A stretch of 64,000 bases of DNA, from assembly GCF_031143425.1 (NCBI RefSeq), contig NC_090447.1, positions 851,141,760 to 851,205,759 of the forward strand, written 5' to 3'. Positions 12,431-24,389 of this stretch are shown piece by piece; position 1 is the first letter of the stretch; each line of letters opens with the position of its first letter. This DNA comes from Pleurodeles waltl. Its lineage: Eukaryota; Chordata; Amphibia; Caudata; Salamandridae. The notes below the pieces were generated by a model. That model did no database searches and had not been told where the DNA came from. It worked only from the letters and a program-made list of their open reading frames with translations. The position numbers and the translations under genes are program-made.

Positions 12431-15147
12431 CATGATTACAGAGCTACTTATGTGGGTGGCACAACCAGCACTGCAGGCCCACTAGTAGCATTTGATTTAC
12501 AGGCCCTGGTACCTCTAGTGCACCTTACTAGGGACTTGCTAGTAAATCAGATATGCCAATCATGGATAAACCAATTACATACAATTTACACAGAGAACAT
12601 ATGCACTTTAGCACTGGTTAGCAGTGGTAAAGGGCTCAGAGTTCAAAAGCCAACAGCAACAGTTCAGAAAAAATACGAGGCAAGAGGCAAAAAGATTGGG
12701 GATGACCCTGCATAAGCAATAAAGTCCAACAGTCACCTATACGTCTAACCTTCATTTACTGAAGGCTAGGTGCAAAGTTACTAAGTGTAAGTGCACCCTT
12801 GCACTAGCAAAGGTGCCCCCACACAGTTCAGGGCCAAATCCCCAGACTTCCTGAGTGCGGGGCCACCATTACACATGTGCACTACATATAGGTCAATACC
12901 TATATGTAGCTTCACAACTGCAACTCCGAATATGGCCATGTAAGGTGTCTAGGATCATAGAATTGCCCTCCCCATTACAAATCTGGTTTTGGGGGGCCAA
13001 TCCCATGCATCCTGTGGGCTCCACCATGGACCCCCAGTACTGCCAAACCAGCTCTCCGAGGCTTGCACTGCAGCTCCACCTACTGCCACCTCACAGACAG
13101 GGTTCTGCCCTCCTGGGGTCTGAGAAGCCCAGCCCCAGGAAGGCAGAACAGAGCATTTCCTTTGGGAGGAGAATGTTACGCCCTCTTCCTTTGGAAATAG
13201 GTGTTACAGGCTTGGGAGGGGTAGCCTTCCAGAGCCTCTGGAAATGCTTTAGAGGGCACAGATGGTGCCCTCCTTGCATAAGCCAGTCTACACCGGTTCA
13301 GGGACCCCATGTCCCTTCTCTGACGCGAAACTGGACAATGGGAAGGGGAGTGACCACTCCCCTGTCAATCACCACTCCAGGGGTGGTGCCCAGAGCTCCT
13401 GCATTGTGTCCCTTGCATTAGCCATCGTGTTTTCCAAGGTGTGGGGACACTCTGGAGATCTCTGAGTGGCCAGTGCCAACAGGTGGCGTCAGAGACCCCT
13501 CCTGATAGGTGCATACCTCGGTAGGTAGCCAATCCCCCTCTCAGGGCTACTTAGGGTCTCTCCTGTGGGTTCCTCTTCAGATTTGGCTTGCAAGTTTACA
13601 CACGGAATCCTCTGCAACTTCTGCTTCATCCTCTGACCTCAGATCAACCGCAGACTGCTCCAGGAACCGCTGTAACTGCAACAAAGTATCCAGAATGGCT
13701 ACTGCGACTCTACAACTTCAGTTCCAGTGTGTGCACACTCTGGGGACTCCCTGTCTTCACCCTGCACCAGAAGGATCAAAGAAATCTCCTGTGGAGTGAC
13801 AGAGGCACCTTCTAAGACGACAATAGGTTCTGTGGGACTCCTCTCCTGATGACGAGCGTGCTCCTTGGAACACAGGTGGTGGACCCCTTTGACTCAGACT
13901 GTCCTAAGGTCCAGCTGTCCAAATTTGGAGGAGGTAAGAGCTTGCCTTCCCATTTGTGACAGTACCCCTGTGCACCACGTCATCTTCACCTCCTGAGGCC
14001 TCTGTGCACTATGTGCAAGAATCGTTCATGCACAACCTGGACCAGGTCCCCAGCACTCTATTCTGTGACACCCAACTCGCTGAGTTGTTCTTCAGTGGCA
14101 TGTGACCTTCTTTTGTAGTGCTGCAGCAACCTGAATTTGCACCTTCTTTGTCCCCGTGTCCTGGGACCTCTGTGGGTGCTGCCTGGTCATCTGTGGGTTC
14201 CCTCCAGTGTTGGGAGCCCCCTCTGCCTCCTCAGTCAAGTTGAGGCCCCCAGGTCCCTCCTGGGTCCAGGCAGCGCCATTTTGACACAATCCGCGACATT
14301 GCTTGAACCAAGGCTTGTTGGACTAATCCAGAGCTACAACTCGCATCCAACATCTCCATGTGGGAAATCCTTTGCATCATGCAGGAACCCACAGCCATCT
14401 TCTTTGGTGCTCTTATGCAGACTTCTTCCAACCGGAGAATCCTCTTTTGCACCATCTTCTATGTTGGCAGGGGCTCCTGTCCTTCCTGGAATCTTCTGCG
14501 ACTTCTGGACTTGGTCTCTTTTTTTCAGGTCTTCAGGTCCAGGAATCCACCATTTGTTGCTTGCAGTCTTGCTTGGTTCTTGTAATAACTCTATTCACGA
14601 CTTTTAGTGTGTCCTAAGGAAACTTGCAGTACTTCACTCCTACTTTCCTGGGCTCTGGGGTGGGGTATTGTACCAACCTTTGTGGTTTTCTTAAACTCCC
14701 AGTGCCCCTCTACACACTACACTTGCCTATTGGGAATTTGTGATTCACATTCCACTTTCTTAGTATATGGTTTGTTTGCACTATCCTATGACTATTTACT
14801 TACCTGATTTTGGTGTCTAGTGTATATACTATGTATAATACTTACCTCCATAAGGAGTATTGCCTCTAAGATCATTTTGGTCTTGTGTCACTAAAATAAA
14901 GTACCTTCATTTTTGGTAACACTGAGTATTGTCTTTTATTGTGTAGACGTACTGTGTAACTATAAGTGGTATTGCAGGAACTTTGCATGTCTCCTAGTTC
15001 AGCCTAAGCTGCTCTTCTACAGCTACTTCTATCAGCTTAAGCTGCTAGAACAGTACTACATCTCACTAATAAGGGATAACTGGACCTGGTATAAGGTGTA
15101 AGTACCTAAGGTACCCACTACAAGCCAGGCCAGCCTTCTACAACAGC

Positions 15148-16254
15148 TCACAACCCACAGCCCCACACACCTCAGTCACCATACCCCCAGACACCACCAC
15201 AACACCCACAGACACATCCACCACATTTGCTGTTGTTTTTTAATATCTGCATTTGTGGGAAGTTTTGGTCACCCAAGACAAGGGTAGATGTTCACTGTAT
15301 GAATTTGTGGGTATTGATCCGATTGGTGTGTCATTGCATTGTGTTATGCTTGCTAGGGTAAGTATTTCATCTTGTGTGGGCCAATGTCAGCATGTATGGT
15401 GTAGATGTGTCCCCTGATATAGATTGTACTTTCGTCTCATGTGCGGGAGCTAGAGCTTTGTTTGTCCACAAATGGAGGGTGTTAAATTGTGGTAGCTTCC
15501 TTTGGATTTGACTGACCATGTGTCCACTTTGATGTGTGTACCTTACAGCTACATCATCTAGATGGCTGGACCATGCTGTTGCCGTTGTATGTGCTTTCTT
15601 GACTTGCACTTACACATTTGGCAGCTAGGCATATAACTTGGCTCAAATATTGTTTGTCCCTGAGATACATGAAGGGTCAGTTCCTATGCAAATGCTGTTT
15701 TAGGGGCATGTGCAAAGCAAAATGTGTCCATGAATCCTCCTGATGTTGCCATCAGTATTATGCAGGTATTGTTTGCATTGTGAGCTTTGGATATTCGTTT
15801 TACAACCTATTGTGCATCCCATTGACCTTCCATTGTGTTGCAATGTGGGTGCTGTGTGGGTCCGTCGATGAGCAGCACCTGCGGCAGGATGTGCGTGTGA
15901 TGGGCTCCATGGCGCACAGGTCATGTAACACTGCCTGCAGGTGAGTTGCTTCCTTTATGCTTTCCGTTTCCACCTGCTGGGATGTGGTGGTTGGACTGCC
16001 ACGGTCACGCTGGTGGTAGGCAACATCATAATGTTTCCATCCGAAACACCGGCTCTGTCGGCCTTTTTGGCCTGCCTCGCCACTGTGGTGGTCTGCGCTG
16101 CCTGGTGGTGCTGGCGGGATGGCGGCAGTCTTTCCCTATGGGACTGCCAGCATCGTGATACTGGGGTCTGACTGCCAAGCAGATGGCAGTCACACCGCCG
16201 CCATGGTGGTGCACAAACGGGCAAACTCATAATGCGACCCTTTGAGAATATGTA
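15148..16254. other. Non-genic spacer with a possible short-element remnant
   Basis: No convincing coding region. 15150-15230 is rich in CA/CC. 15950-16230 has a GC-richer stretch with short inverted repeats around GGCAGTC / GACTGCC, which may be a decayed hairpin element. Both ends could not be defined. Confidence 0.5.
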
Positions 16255-17900
16255 ACATTAATTTCAATATGTAATATTAGTTTTAAAGCAACTCCACATA
16301 AGTTCAGAGCAAGCCATATTCATTTAAACAGCAGTCATATTCATTTAAACATGGCTTGTGTTCATTTCAATATTTTCCTAATTCATTTCAAAGCATGTTA
16401 CATTTATCTCACAGTTTCATTTTCATTTCAGAAAGTGTGATATTCATGTTACCGAATGTCATATCACTTTTAATGTGGGCCATATTAATTTCATCAGGTG
16501 TCATATTAATTTCAAAGTGGCTCATATTCATCTTAACATGTGTCATATTCCTTTCTATGAATATCATTCATTTCAATGGATGTCATATTCACCTTAACAC
16601 CTGTCATAATAATTCTAAAAAGGGTCATATCCATTTCAACATAGGTCATATTAATTTCAATATATGTAGTATTTATTTTGCTGTGTATCATATCAATTCC
16701 AAAGCACAACATATTCATTTTGACAAGTTTCATTTTAATTTCAGCATTGGTCATATTCAGTTTAAGACATGTTGAATTCATTTCGGTGGAGCTCATATTT
16801 GTTTCAATGTATGTCATATTCATCTTAGCATGTGTCATATTTCTTTCAATGGATGCTTCATTCATACTAACACATCTTAATTTTAACATGAATCATCTCC
16901 ATTGCAACATATATTGTTATCATTTCAATGTATATCATATCACTTTCAATGCAAGCCATATTCATTGTGATAAATGTCAGCATCATTTTAACATTACTCG
17001 TATTAATTTTAAAACATGTCAAATTCATTTCAATGAAGGTCATATTCATTTCAACATAGGTCATATTCATTTTAACATGTGTTATATTCTTTTCAATCAA
17101 TGTTAAGTTTATTTCAAAGGAGGTCATATTTATATTAACACTTGTCATATTAATTTTAAGATGCAACTTATCAATTTTAATATATATCATATTAATCTAA
17201 ATATGTATCATATTAGTTTGAATATGTGTCATATTAATTTCAAGGCGTGCCATATTCATTTTCACAAATCTCATGTGAATTTCAGCTGTGGTCATACTCA
17301 TTTGAAGACATGTCAACTTCAATTCAATTGGGTTGCATTAAGTTTAACACAAGCCATATTAATTTTCAATCATCTCCTGTTAATTTCTGTGTGTCTCATA
17401 TTCATTGCCATCTCGGTAATATTCACTCCAACACAATTCAGATTCATTGCAACATGTTTAAGGTTCATTACAAGTTACATTGCATTAGTTTCAATGTGCA
17501 TTGTTTTCTTTTCAGAATATAATATATTCATTTCAATACTTTAAATTATTTTCAATCTGCTATATTAATTTCAATGTATGCCATATTTCTCTTGACATAA
17601 GTCAATCATTTCAAGAAATGCCCCATTCTTTTTGGTGAATATTGTGTTCGTTTCAGTGATTGCTTTATTGTTTACAGTGAGGGCCATATTAGTTTCAGTG
17701 TGATTTGTATATATTTCTTATTCAATTTGGTGTGTGTGTTATTCATATTAATCACTAAGTAGCATATTCATTCTGCCAGGTTTCATATTTGTTTTGGTTC
17801 AATTCAGATTCACTCTGCCAGGTATCATAATTATTTTGACATATAGTACATTCATTCTGGTGTGTGTCATATTAATTATGCAGCACGCTATGCATTTCAG
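16255..17900 (+). repeat. 21-bp minisatellite array, right block
   Basis: About 75-80 degenerate 21-bp units close to CATATTCATTTCAACATAGGT. The period is easy to see at 17041-17160. Since 21 is a multiple of three, stop-free phases persist and give long open frames on both strands (16356-16775, 16678-17106 and 17161-17544 on +; 16533-16889 on -). Their protein is a seven-residue pattern rich in I, F, N and H. I judge these frames non-coding. Confidence 0.9.
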
Positions 17901-18501
17901 GAAGTGTCCAATATGGGGAGCTGTAATTTAATTTTGACATGAACGGCTTCCCATAGTGAACGGTTGCTTGCTTATCGATGGAACTTTAAAGGAAACTGAT
18001 GATTTTGGATGGAAATGTATTAACGTTTGTTCCCATTTCTAAAGATATTACGTAACACTATGCAACAACATAATATATTGTAAAATAACAACATAACAAA
18101 CACAGCAAGGCACAATAATAATACAGAATAAACAGTCAAAACAGACAACAATAAAACAGTTCAACCGCAGCCATAACACAATACAATCATGTAGCACAAA
18201 AAACAGCACATCACATCAACACTACAACGCAACAGATATGCCAAGCACTCTTGTCACACTTTATTAATTATCACCTCCAGCATTTATAATATGATGAAAA
18301 TAGGTGTTTGCACCAAGCGCAGCCTTACATACCAACAAAACATATTGCACCAGTCAAAAATGTTTTGTGATTCGACCCCATTTCTTGCATTGAAAAAAGG
18401 AACAAAGACTCACTACCTTTGAAATCCGTAGCTCAGGTCTTTTAATTATATACTCTAAATCATCATACCAGGAACATCAAAAACATATTTCATAAAGTAT
18501 A
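17901..18501. other. AT-rich spacer
   Basis: No gene seen. 18060-18220 is rich in ACAACA/AATA words. The final bases hold the left target duplication of element B. Confidence 0.6.
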
Positions 18502-18519
18502 CATTTTGTTAGAAATTAT

Positions 18520-18690
18520 GGGCCTGATTCTAACTTTGGAGGACGGTGTTAAACCGTCCCAAAAGTGGCGGATATACCACCTACCGTATTACGAGTTCCA
18601 TAGGATATAATGGACTCGTAATACGGTAGGTGGTATATCCGCCACTTTTGGGACAGTTTAACACCGTCCTCCAAAGTTAGAATCAGGCCC
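18520..18690. mobile_element. 171-bp near-perfect palindromic element
   Basis: Two arms of roughly 80 bp (GGGCCTGATTCTAACTTTGG ... and its complement) fold around a short centre near 18605. It is flanked by TAT at 18517-18519 and 18691-18693, a 3-bp target duplication. The right TAT is shared with the adjacent 630-bp element. It has no coding capacity. Confidence 0.92.
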
Positions 18691-18693
18691 TAT

Positions 18694-19323
18694 GGCCCTC
18701 ATTCTGACCTTGGCGGGCGGCGGAGGCCGCCCGCCAAAGTCCCGCCGTCAGATTACCGTTCCGCGGTCGAAAGACCGCAGCGGTAATTCTGACTTTCCCG
18801 CTGGGCTGGCGGGCGGTCGCCTTCAGACCGCCCGCCAGCCCAGCGGGAAAGAGGCTTCCACGATGAAGCCGGCTCAGAATCGAGCCGGCGGAGTGGAAGC
18901 TGTGCGACGGGTGCAGTTGCACCCGTCGCGTATTTCACTGTCTGCGCAGCAGACAGTGAAATACATGTAGGGGCCCTCTTACGGGGGCCCCTGCAATGCC
19001 CATGCCAGTGGCTTGGGCACTGCAGGGGCCCCCAGGGGCCCCGCGACCCCCCCTACCGCCATCCGGATCACGGCGGTCCGACTGCCGGGATCTGGATGGC
19101 GGTAGGGGGGGTCGGAATCCCCGCGGCGGTGCAGCAAGCTGCGCCGCCGTGGAGGATTCAATGGGGCGGCGGTACACTGGCGGGAGCCCGCCAGTGGTGC
19201 CGGTCCGACCGCGGCTTTACCGCCGCGGTCGGAATCCCCATTGGAGCACCGCCGGCCTGTCGGCGGTGCTCCCGCGGTCCTCCGCCCTGGCGGTCAAAGA
19301 CCGCCAGGGTCAGAATGACCACC
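18694..19323 (-). mobile_element. 630-bp serial-hairpin DNA element, copy 2
   Basis: Reverse-complement copy of the element at 11624-12253, of identical length, with ends GGCCCTCATTC and GAATGACCACC. It is flanked by TAT at 18691-18693 and 19324-19326. It lies directly against the 171-bp palindrome and shares a TAT with it. Confidence 0.93.
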
Positions 19324-21425
19324 TATGTCTCTAGTTGGCAGTGGTTTGCACACTGTCTAAGTAGGGACCCTCACTCTAGTCAGGATAAGGGAACCACACA
19401 GCTAAGATAACCCCTACGTACACCCTTGGTAGCTTGGCACAAGTATTTGTAAACACACACAGTAACACAGTGAAGTATTCCACACCAGGTTAGGAAAATT
19501 GCCAATATTAATCTGAGTAAAACAAGACCAAAATGACAAAACTCCAACATTCACAAGTAAAGATGTGAGTTTTTAAAGAATAAATGTAGTATAGTGCTTA
19601 GAAACAATAGTTACAACTGGGGCTGTCACAGCGTATTGACTGAGTTGTTACCAACAGTCCAATGTCACTCATTAGGGAGTGCTGGCCGGTCACGGAGTTG
19701 CACGGACCCAAGGTACAGTACTTTGGAAAATGATGAAGAACCAAAGATGTTACACAGGATTGGGGAGGTGAGGCGCAGCTGGAGTCGGTGTGGGGTCAGT
19801 TCCTTACAGCTGGGCAGGGGAGTTGAGGCGTTGGTTCCTTAAGGTTACAGAGTAGGTGATGTGGCGTTGGCGGTGGGGCAGCGGTTTCACACGACAAGGC
19901 AGGGTCGATGAATCCCGCAGGTCAGGATGCAATGTGTCTCCTTTGCAGTGTCACGATTACACCAAGGGGCCACAGGTTTTGCGGCAGAGTCGGAGTCGGG
20001 TGTCACAGATGTCAGTGACATGGCACTCAGAACTCCCGCTGTGGGAGGACCTTGGAGGCGCTGGCCTATGGTGTTGGCAGCATTCATTGCACTCAGCCAG
20101 GACCATAGCTCCGGTGCAGACAGTGGTGCAGAGTTAGACAGCTGTGCCAGTTCCGAAGTCACTCTGGAGTTGATGTGCTTGGTTTCTTGGTTGCATCGAA
20201 ACTCAGTCCCAAGGGTCCAAGGACTGGATTTTGCGCCACTTGGCAAGTCAGGGCTCTCAGCAAGATAACCCAGGTGCTGGCAGGTGGCAAGTTCAGTCTA
20301 AGCTCTTGGAGAACCTTTGGAAGCAGGATGTAGAAAACAAAGTCCAGTCTTTTCACTCTCAGGACAGAAGCAGCAAGCAGCAGGCCAGCATAGCAAAGCA
20401 ACATGCAGACTAACAGTCCCTCCCACTGCATCCAGCTCTTCTTTGTGACAGAATGTCATCAGTCGAGAAGGATTCTACCTTTGTGGGATCAGAGGTCCAG
20501 TACTTACACCCATTTCTTCCTGTGAAGTAGGCAAACTTCAAAGAAAACTCTTTGTAGTGCACAAGACCCTGCCTTTCTTGCCCTGGTCCCAGGCACACTC
20601 CAAGGAGTTGGAGGCTGCTTTGTGTAACGACAGACACAGCCATATTCAGGTGCAAGTGTCGGATTCTCCCTCCACTCTAGCTCAGGAAGTCCAATCAGGG
20701 TAATAAGGGCTCCCCTCGGCTCCCTTAGTATGACTGTCTAGAGTGAATTCACAAACAGCCCAACCGTCATCCTAACCCAGACATGTATTACACAGACAGA
20801 CAGAAGCACAAAATGGTTAAGCAACAAAAATGCCCAGTTTCTAAAAGTGGCATTTTCAAACTTACAATTTAAAAACTTCAACAAGAGATGTATTTTTAAA
20901 TTGTGAGTTCAGAGACTCCAAACTCCACATCTCCTTCTGCGCACATTTCCTCCCTTTTAAATACACTGCACCATGTCCAGGGAACTGCCTTGGGCCTACC
21001 TTGGGGGTGACTTACATGTAGGAAAAGGAAAGGTTTGGGCCTGCCAAGTGGGTGCACTTGCCAGGTTAACATGGCATTTTAAAAATGCACACAAACATAC
21101 TGTAGTGACAGTTCTGAGGCATGTTTTCAGGGCTACGCATGTGGGTGGCACAATCAGTGCTGCAGGCCCACTTTTGATTTACAGTCCATGGGTACACATG
21201 GTGCACTATATTAGGGGCTTACTAATGAATCAAATATGCCAATCGTAGATAAACCAATAACCCATACAATTTAGACAGAGAGCACTTGCACTTTAGCACT
21301 GGTTGGCAGTGGTAATGTGCCCAGAGTCCTAAAGCCAACAAAAACGAAATTCAGCACAGGATCAAAATGGGAGGTCAGAAGCAAAAAGATAGGGGAAAAC
21401 ACGCCAAGAGCAGGCAGGTCTAACA

Positions 21426-21440
21426 CATGTCCCCCTCAGC
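21426..21440 (-). other. Polypurine tract of element B
   Basis: On the minus strand the sequence just before the 3' LTR reads GCTGAGGGGGACATG, a purine-rich primer-like tract. Confidence 0.65.
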
Positions 21441-21583
21441 TGTAAGTGGGGAAAACTACCCAACCTTGTGGGAGTTCTCATCACTAAGGCAGAAGAATGT
21501 GGACAGACTATCAGCAATGGTGTGTTCTGTTCCAGGGCGGTGCTGCACCATAAAGTTCATTCCCTGTAGGGAGATTGACCATC

Positions 21584-22900
21584 TCAGCAATTTAGGCTTG
21601 TCTCCTCCCATCTGCATAAACCATCTAAGTGGCCTGTGGTCTGTCTAAACCCAGATTGAAACCCAAACAAGTAGGGTCTTCGCTTCTTCAGTGCCCAGGC
21701 CACAGCAAAAGCTTCTCTTTCTATTGCGCTCCACCTCTGTTCTCTGGGAAGTGACCTATTGCGCTCCACCTCTGTTCTCTGGGAAGTGACCTAATAATGA
21801 AGGCTACAGGTTGATCAAGGCCCTCTTCATTGCCCCACACCATGCTGCCCCACACCATGCTGCCCCACACCATGCTGCGAGGCATCAGTCTGTCCCACAA
21901 AATCCTTGGAAAAGTCTGGAGCTTTGAGCACGGGTGCTGTGCACATGGCCTCCTTCAGGGTGCCTTCAGGGTGCCTCCAAATGCCTCCAGCTCACCTGAC
22001 AGAGCTGCTTCCTGGAAGTCAGCTCTATCAAGAGTGCAACAATGATGCCATACCCCTTGACTGATCTCCTGTAGTACCCTGTAAAGCCTAAAAGGCTCTC
22101 ACCTCTGTCTAAGTCTTGGGGGGGTGCACGCCAGAATGGTGTCAATCTTGGCTTGTAGGGGCACCACCTGGCTGCTTCCTACCTGGTGTCCCAAGTACAC
22201 AACACCCATGCCCTAGCTGGCACTTACAGATCTTGATAGTGAAGCCTACACTTTGCAAGACCCTCAACACTTCCTAGAGGTGGTGCAAGGGGTCCTCCCA
22301 GCTGGAGATAAAAACAGCAATGTCATCTAGGTAGGTTGCACTGAAGTTATCTAACCCAGTCAGAATCTGGTTGACCAGCCCCTGGAATGTTGCAGGGGTG
22401 TTCTTTAATCCAAAGGACATAACATAGAACTGCCACTGCCCCTCTGGCATTGACAACGCCAACCTCCCCTTGGCCACCTCAGTCTTGGCAATCTGCCAGT
22501 ACCCAGGTGTTAGACCAAAACATGCTGAGGAACTTTTGAGCTCCTAACCGGTCGATGAGCTCATCAGCTCGGGGGATGGGGATGTGTCAGTCCTGTTGAC
22601 AACATTGAGCCCCCAGTAGTAAACACATAACCTATGTTTAGGTGTGACTCCGGGTGGAACATCCTTGAGGACCAGAGCCACTGGGCTGGACCAGGGACTG
22701 TTGGACATCTTAATCTCCCCTAACTTCAGCATCATAGAGACTTCCTCTCTGATGCTGCTCCTCACTCTTTCATTCAACTTATAAGACTGGTGCTTAATAG
22801 GTAGGCTGTCCCCAGCGTCAATGTCATGGGTACACCATTGGGTGACACCAGGAGTGGGAGGCGAACCGTCCCAGTAACTGGCAACAGTCCCTCTACTGTT
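21584..22900 (-). pseudogene. pol: Reverse transcriptase and RNase H of element B
   Basis: RT open segments at 22777-22544 (SPWSSPVALVLKD, LCVYYWGLN) and 22477-22274 (FYVMSFGLKNTPATFQ, catalytic TYLDDIAVF) are followed by an RNase H piece at 21769-21584 (EQRWSAIEREAFAVAW). Between 22270 and 21770 the frame is broken, and a 42-base stretch is tandemly repeated near 21724-21790. A triplicated CACACCATGCTGCCC motif lies near 21834-21880. The YLDD catalytic residues are intact, but the gene is inactive. Confidence 0.87.
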
Positions 22901-22906
22901 CTAGTG

Positions 22907-24382
22907 TCAGAGTAGGGGGAGGTTTACACCCTCCAATGACCCATCCTGATCTTTGAAAGACAGGAGGTCAGGGAGAGGTTCACTCTCCTCTTCCACCCGA
23001 TCATCTGTGACCAATAGCATGGTCAAGTCAGACCTCTCGGAGTATGGCTTGAGGCGGTTCATGTGCAGGATCCTCAAAGGGTTCCTAGGAGTCTGCATGT
23101 CCACCAGGTAGGTGACATTACTCTTGTGCTCCTTCACCTCAAATAGCCCAGACCAATGGTTTTGGACAGCACAGGGATCTACTGGGCATCACCCACACTT
23201 TTTGGCCAGGATGAAACTCAACCAGAGTAGTATTCTTGTCATACCAGCATTTCATATTATCTTGGCTATCTTCCAGATTCTCCTGGGTGAGTTTCCAGAA
23301 GCAGGCTGTCTGGTTCCTGAAAGCCAGCATGTGACTTAATACATCCTCAGGGGGCTTCTTAGCAGCTTGCTTCTAGCCATCCTTCACCAAACTGAGAGGC
23401 CGTCTCAAAGGCTGCCCATACAGAAGTTCAAAAGGGCTGATGCTATCCCCCTTTTGTGGTACCTCCCTGTAGGCAAACAACAGGCATGGTAACAGGATGT
23501 CCCACTTACGTCTCATGGTTTCTGCGAGACCCATAATCATGCCCTCCAGGGTACGGTTGAACCTTTCAACCAATCTATTCCCTTGGGGGTGGTAAGGCGT
23601 GGTGAACTTGTAGGTAACAGTACATGCCTTCCACATGTCTTTCATGTACAACAACAGGAAAATGGGACCCCAGTCAGATACCACCTCCTTGGGGAAACCC
23701 ACATCGGTAAAGATTCCCATAAGTGCCCTGGCCCCGGTGGGCTCAGTCACTGTCCTCAGAGTGATAGCTTCCGGATACGAGGTGGCATGGCCCACCAAGA
23801 CTAGGATAAACCTGTTGCCCATGGCTGTCTTGGGATCCAGAGGCCCCACAATGTCATTGCCCACCCACTCAAAAGGGGTGTTCACAACAGAAAACGTTTG
23901 AAGAGGAGCCTTACACCTATTCCCAGATTTGACACTCATCTGGCAGGGTTGACAGGTTCTACAGAACTGAGTTTTCCTCATTTGGGGCCAATAAAAGTGG
24001 GTGACAATCCTGCCAATGGTCTTATGTTGTCCCAAATGACCTGCCAGTGGCATATCATGAGCCAGACCCAGTAGGAAGGCTCTGAAACACTGGGGTGCCA
24101 CCAGCTCACGGCCTGCCTCAGGGTCACAACCTTAGGCTTGCTATACAGAAGATCATTCTCTGGGTAAATCAGGTGATATCCAGACGTGTCACCAGCTGCC
24201 TGGGCTTGTTTCCGAAGGCCCTCAAGAGTGAGGCATTCTTTCTGCACTGCACAGAATTCCTCCAGGGTGGGGCCTCCTTCCAGCTGACAATGGGTCAGCT
24301 CGGGTAGATGCCCCAGTTCGGCCACTTCTTCCCCTGTAGGTTCTGGGGCATCCCCCTCAGGTTCAGCCTTATCCCACACCAT
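22907..24382 (-). pseudogene. int: Integrase of element B, upstream of RT
   Basis: An acidic linker (24382-24150) leads to the zinc-binding region (LAHDMPLAGHLGQHKT, CQPCQMS) and the integrase core in the open frame 24101-23373. Catalytic positions are visible: Asp in GNDIVGPLD, Asp in VVSDWGPIF and Glu in NRLVERFN. The C-terminal part continues in other frames at 23330-23139 (GQKVWVMP) and 23137-22907 (HMNRLKPYSE). It is disrupted by frameshifts near 24000 and 23340. Its place before RT matches element A. Confidence 0.88.
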
Positions 24383-24389
24383 GGAAATC

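Larger units (their letters stand above)
9266..12731 (-). mobile_element. Solo LTR inside the 3' LTR of element A
   Basis: It is bounded by perfect 5-bp direct repeats GTCAC (9261-9265 and 12732-12736) and has TG...CA ends. The U3 end (TGTTGGACTTTATTGC on the minus strand) is at 12731. It is related to the LTRs of element B. It contains no coding domain. After removing an internal tandem copy (about 0.75 kb) and a 630-bp insert it would be about 2.1 kb, the size of the B-type LTR. Confidence 0.88.
992..15142 (+). mobile_element. Gmr1-like Ty3/Gypsy LTR retrotransposon A
   Basis: Complete but degenerate element: 5' LTR 992-3903, gag, protease, integrase, reverse transcriptase and RNase H on the + strand, a polypurine tract, and 3' LTR 8802-15142. 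Integrase lies upstream of reverse transcriptase, which is the unusual order known from the Gmr1 group of Gypsy elements. The flanking 5-mers ACTGC (987-991) and ACAGC (15143-15147) differ at one base, consistent with an old 5-bp target duplication. Stops and frameshifts occur in every domain, so this copy cannot encode an intact polyprotein. A solo LTR with a tandem duplication and a hairpin element sits in the 3' LTR. Confidence 0.88.
8802..15142 (+). repeat. 3' LTR of element A, split by a solo LTR
   Basis: It matches the 5' LTR from TGTTTAGGAAAGTACCATC to GTCAC at 9265 and again from GTCAC at 12732 to TTCTACA at 15142. Without the insert it is about 2.87 kb. The two LTRs have many substitutions and small indels, so the element is old. 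Confidence 0.88.
18507..21425 (-). repeat. 3' LTR of element B with two nested inserts
   Basis: On the minus strand it starts TGTTAGACCTGCC at 21425 and ends at TAACA at 18507. After removing the two palindromic elements it is about 2.1 kb. It resembles the solo LTR at 9266-12731 and the fragment at 530-991. Confidence 0.87.

Noticed and set aside
16356..17544. Several overlapping open frames of 90-142 codons on both strands
   Set aside because: They follow the 21-bp repeat, whose length is a multiple of three, and encode only a degenerate seven-residue pattern.
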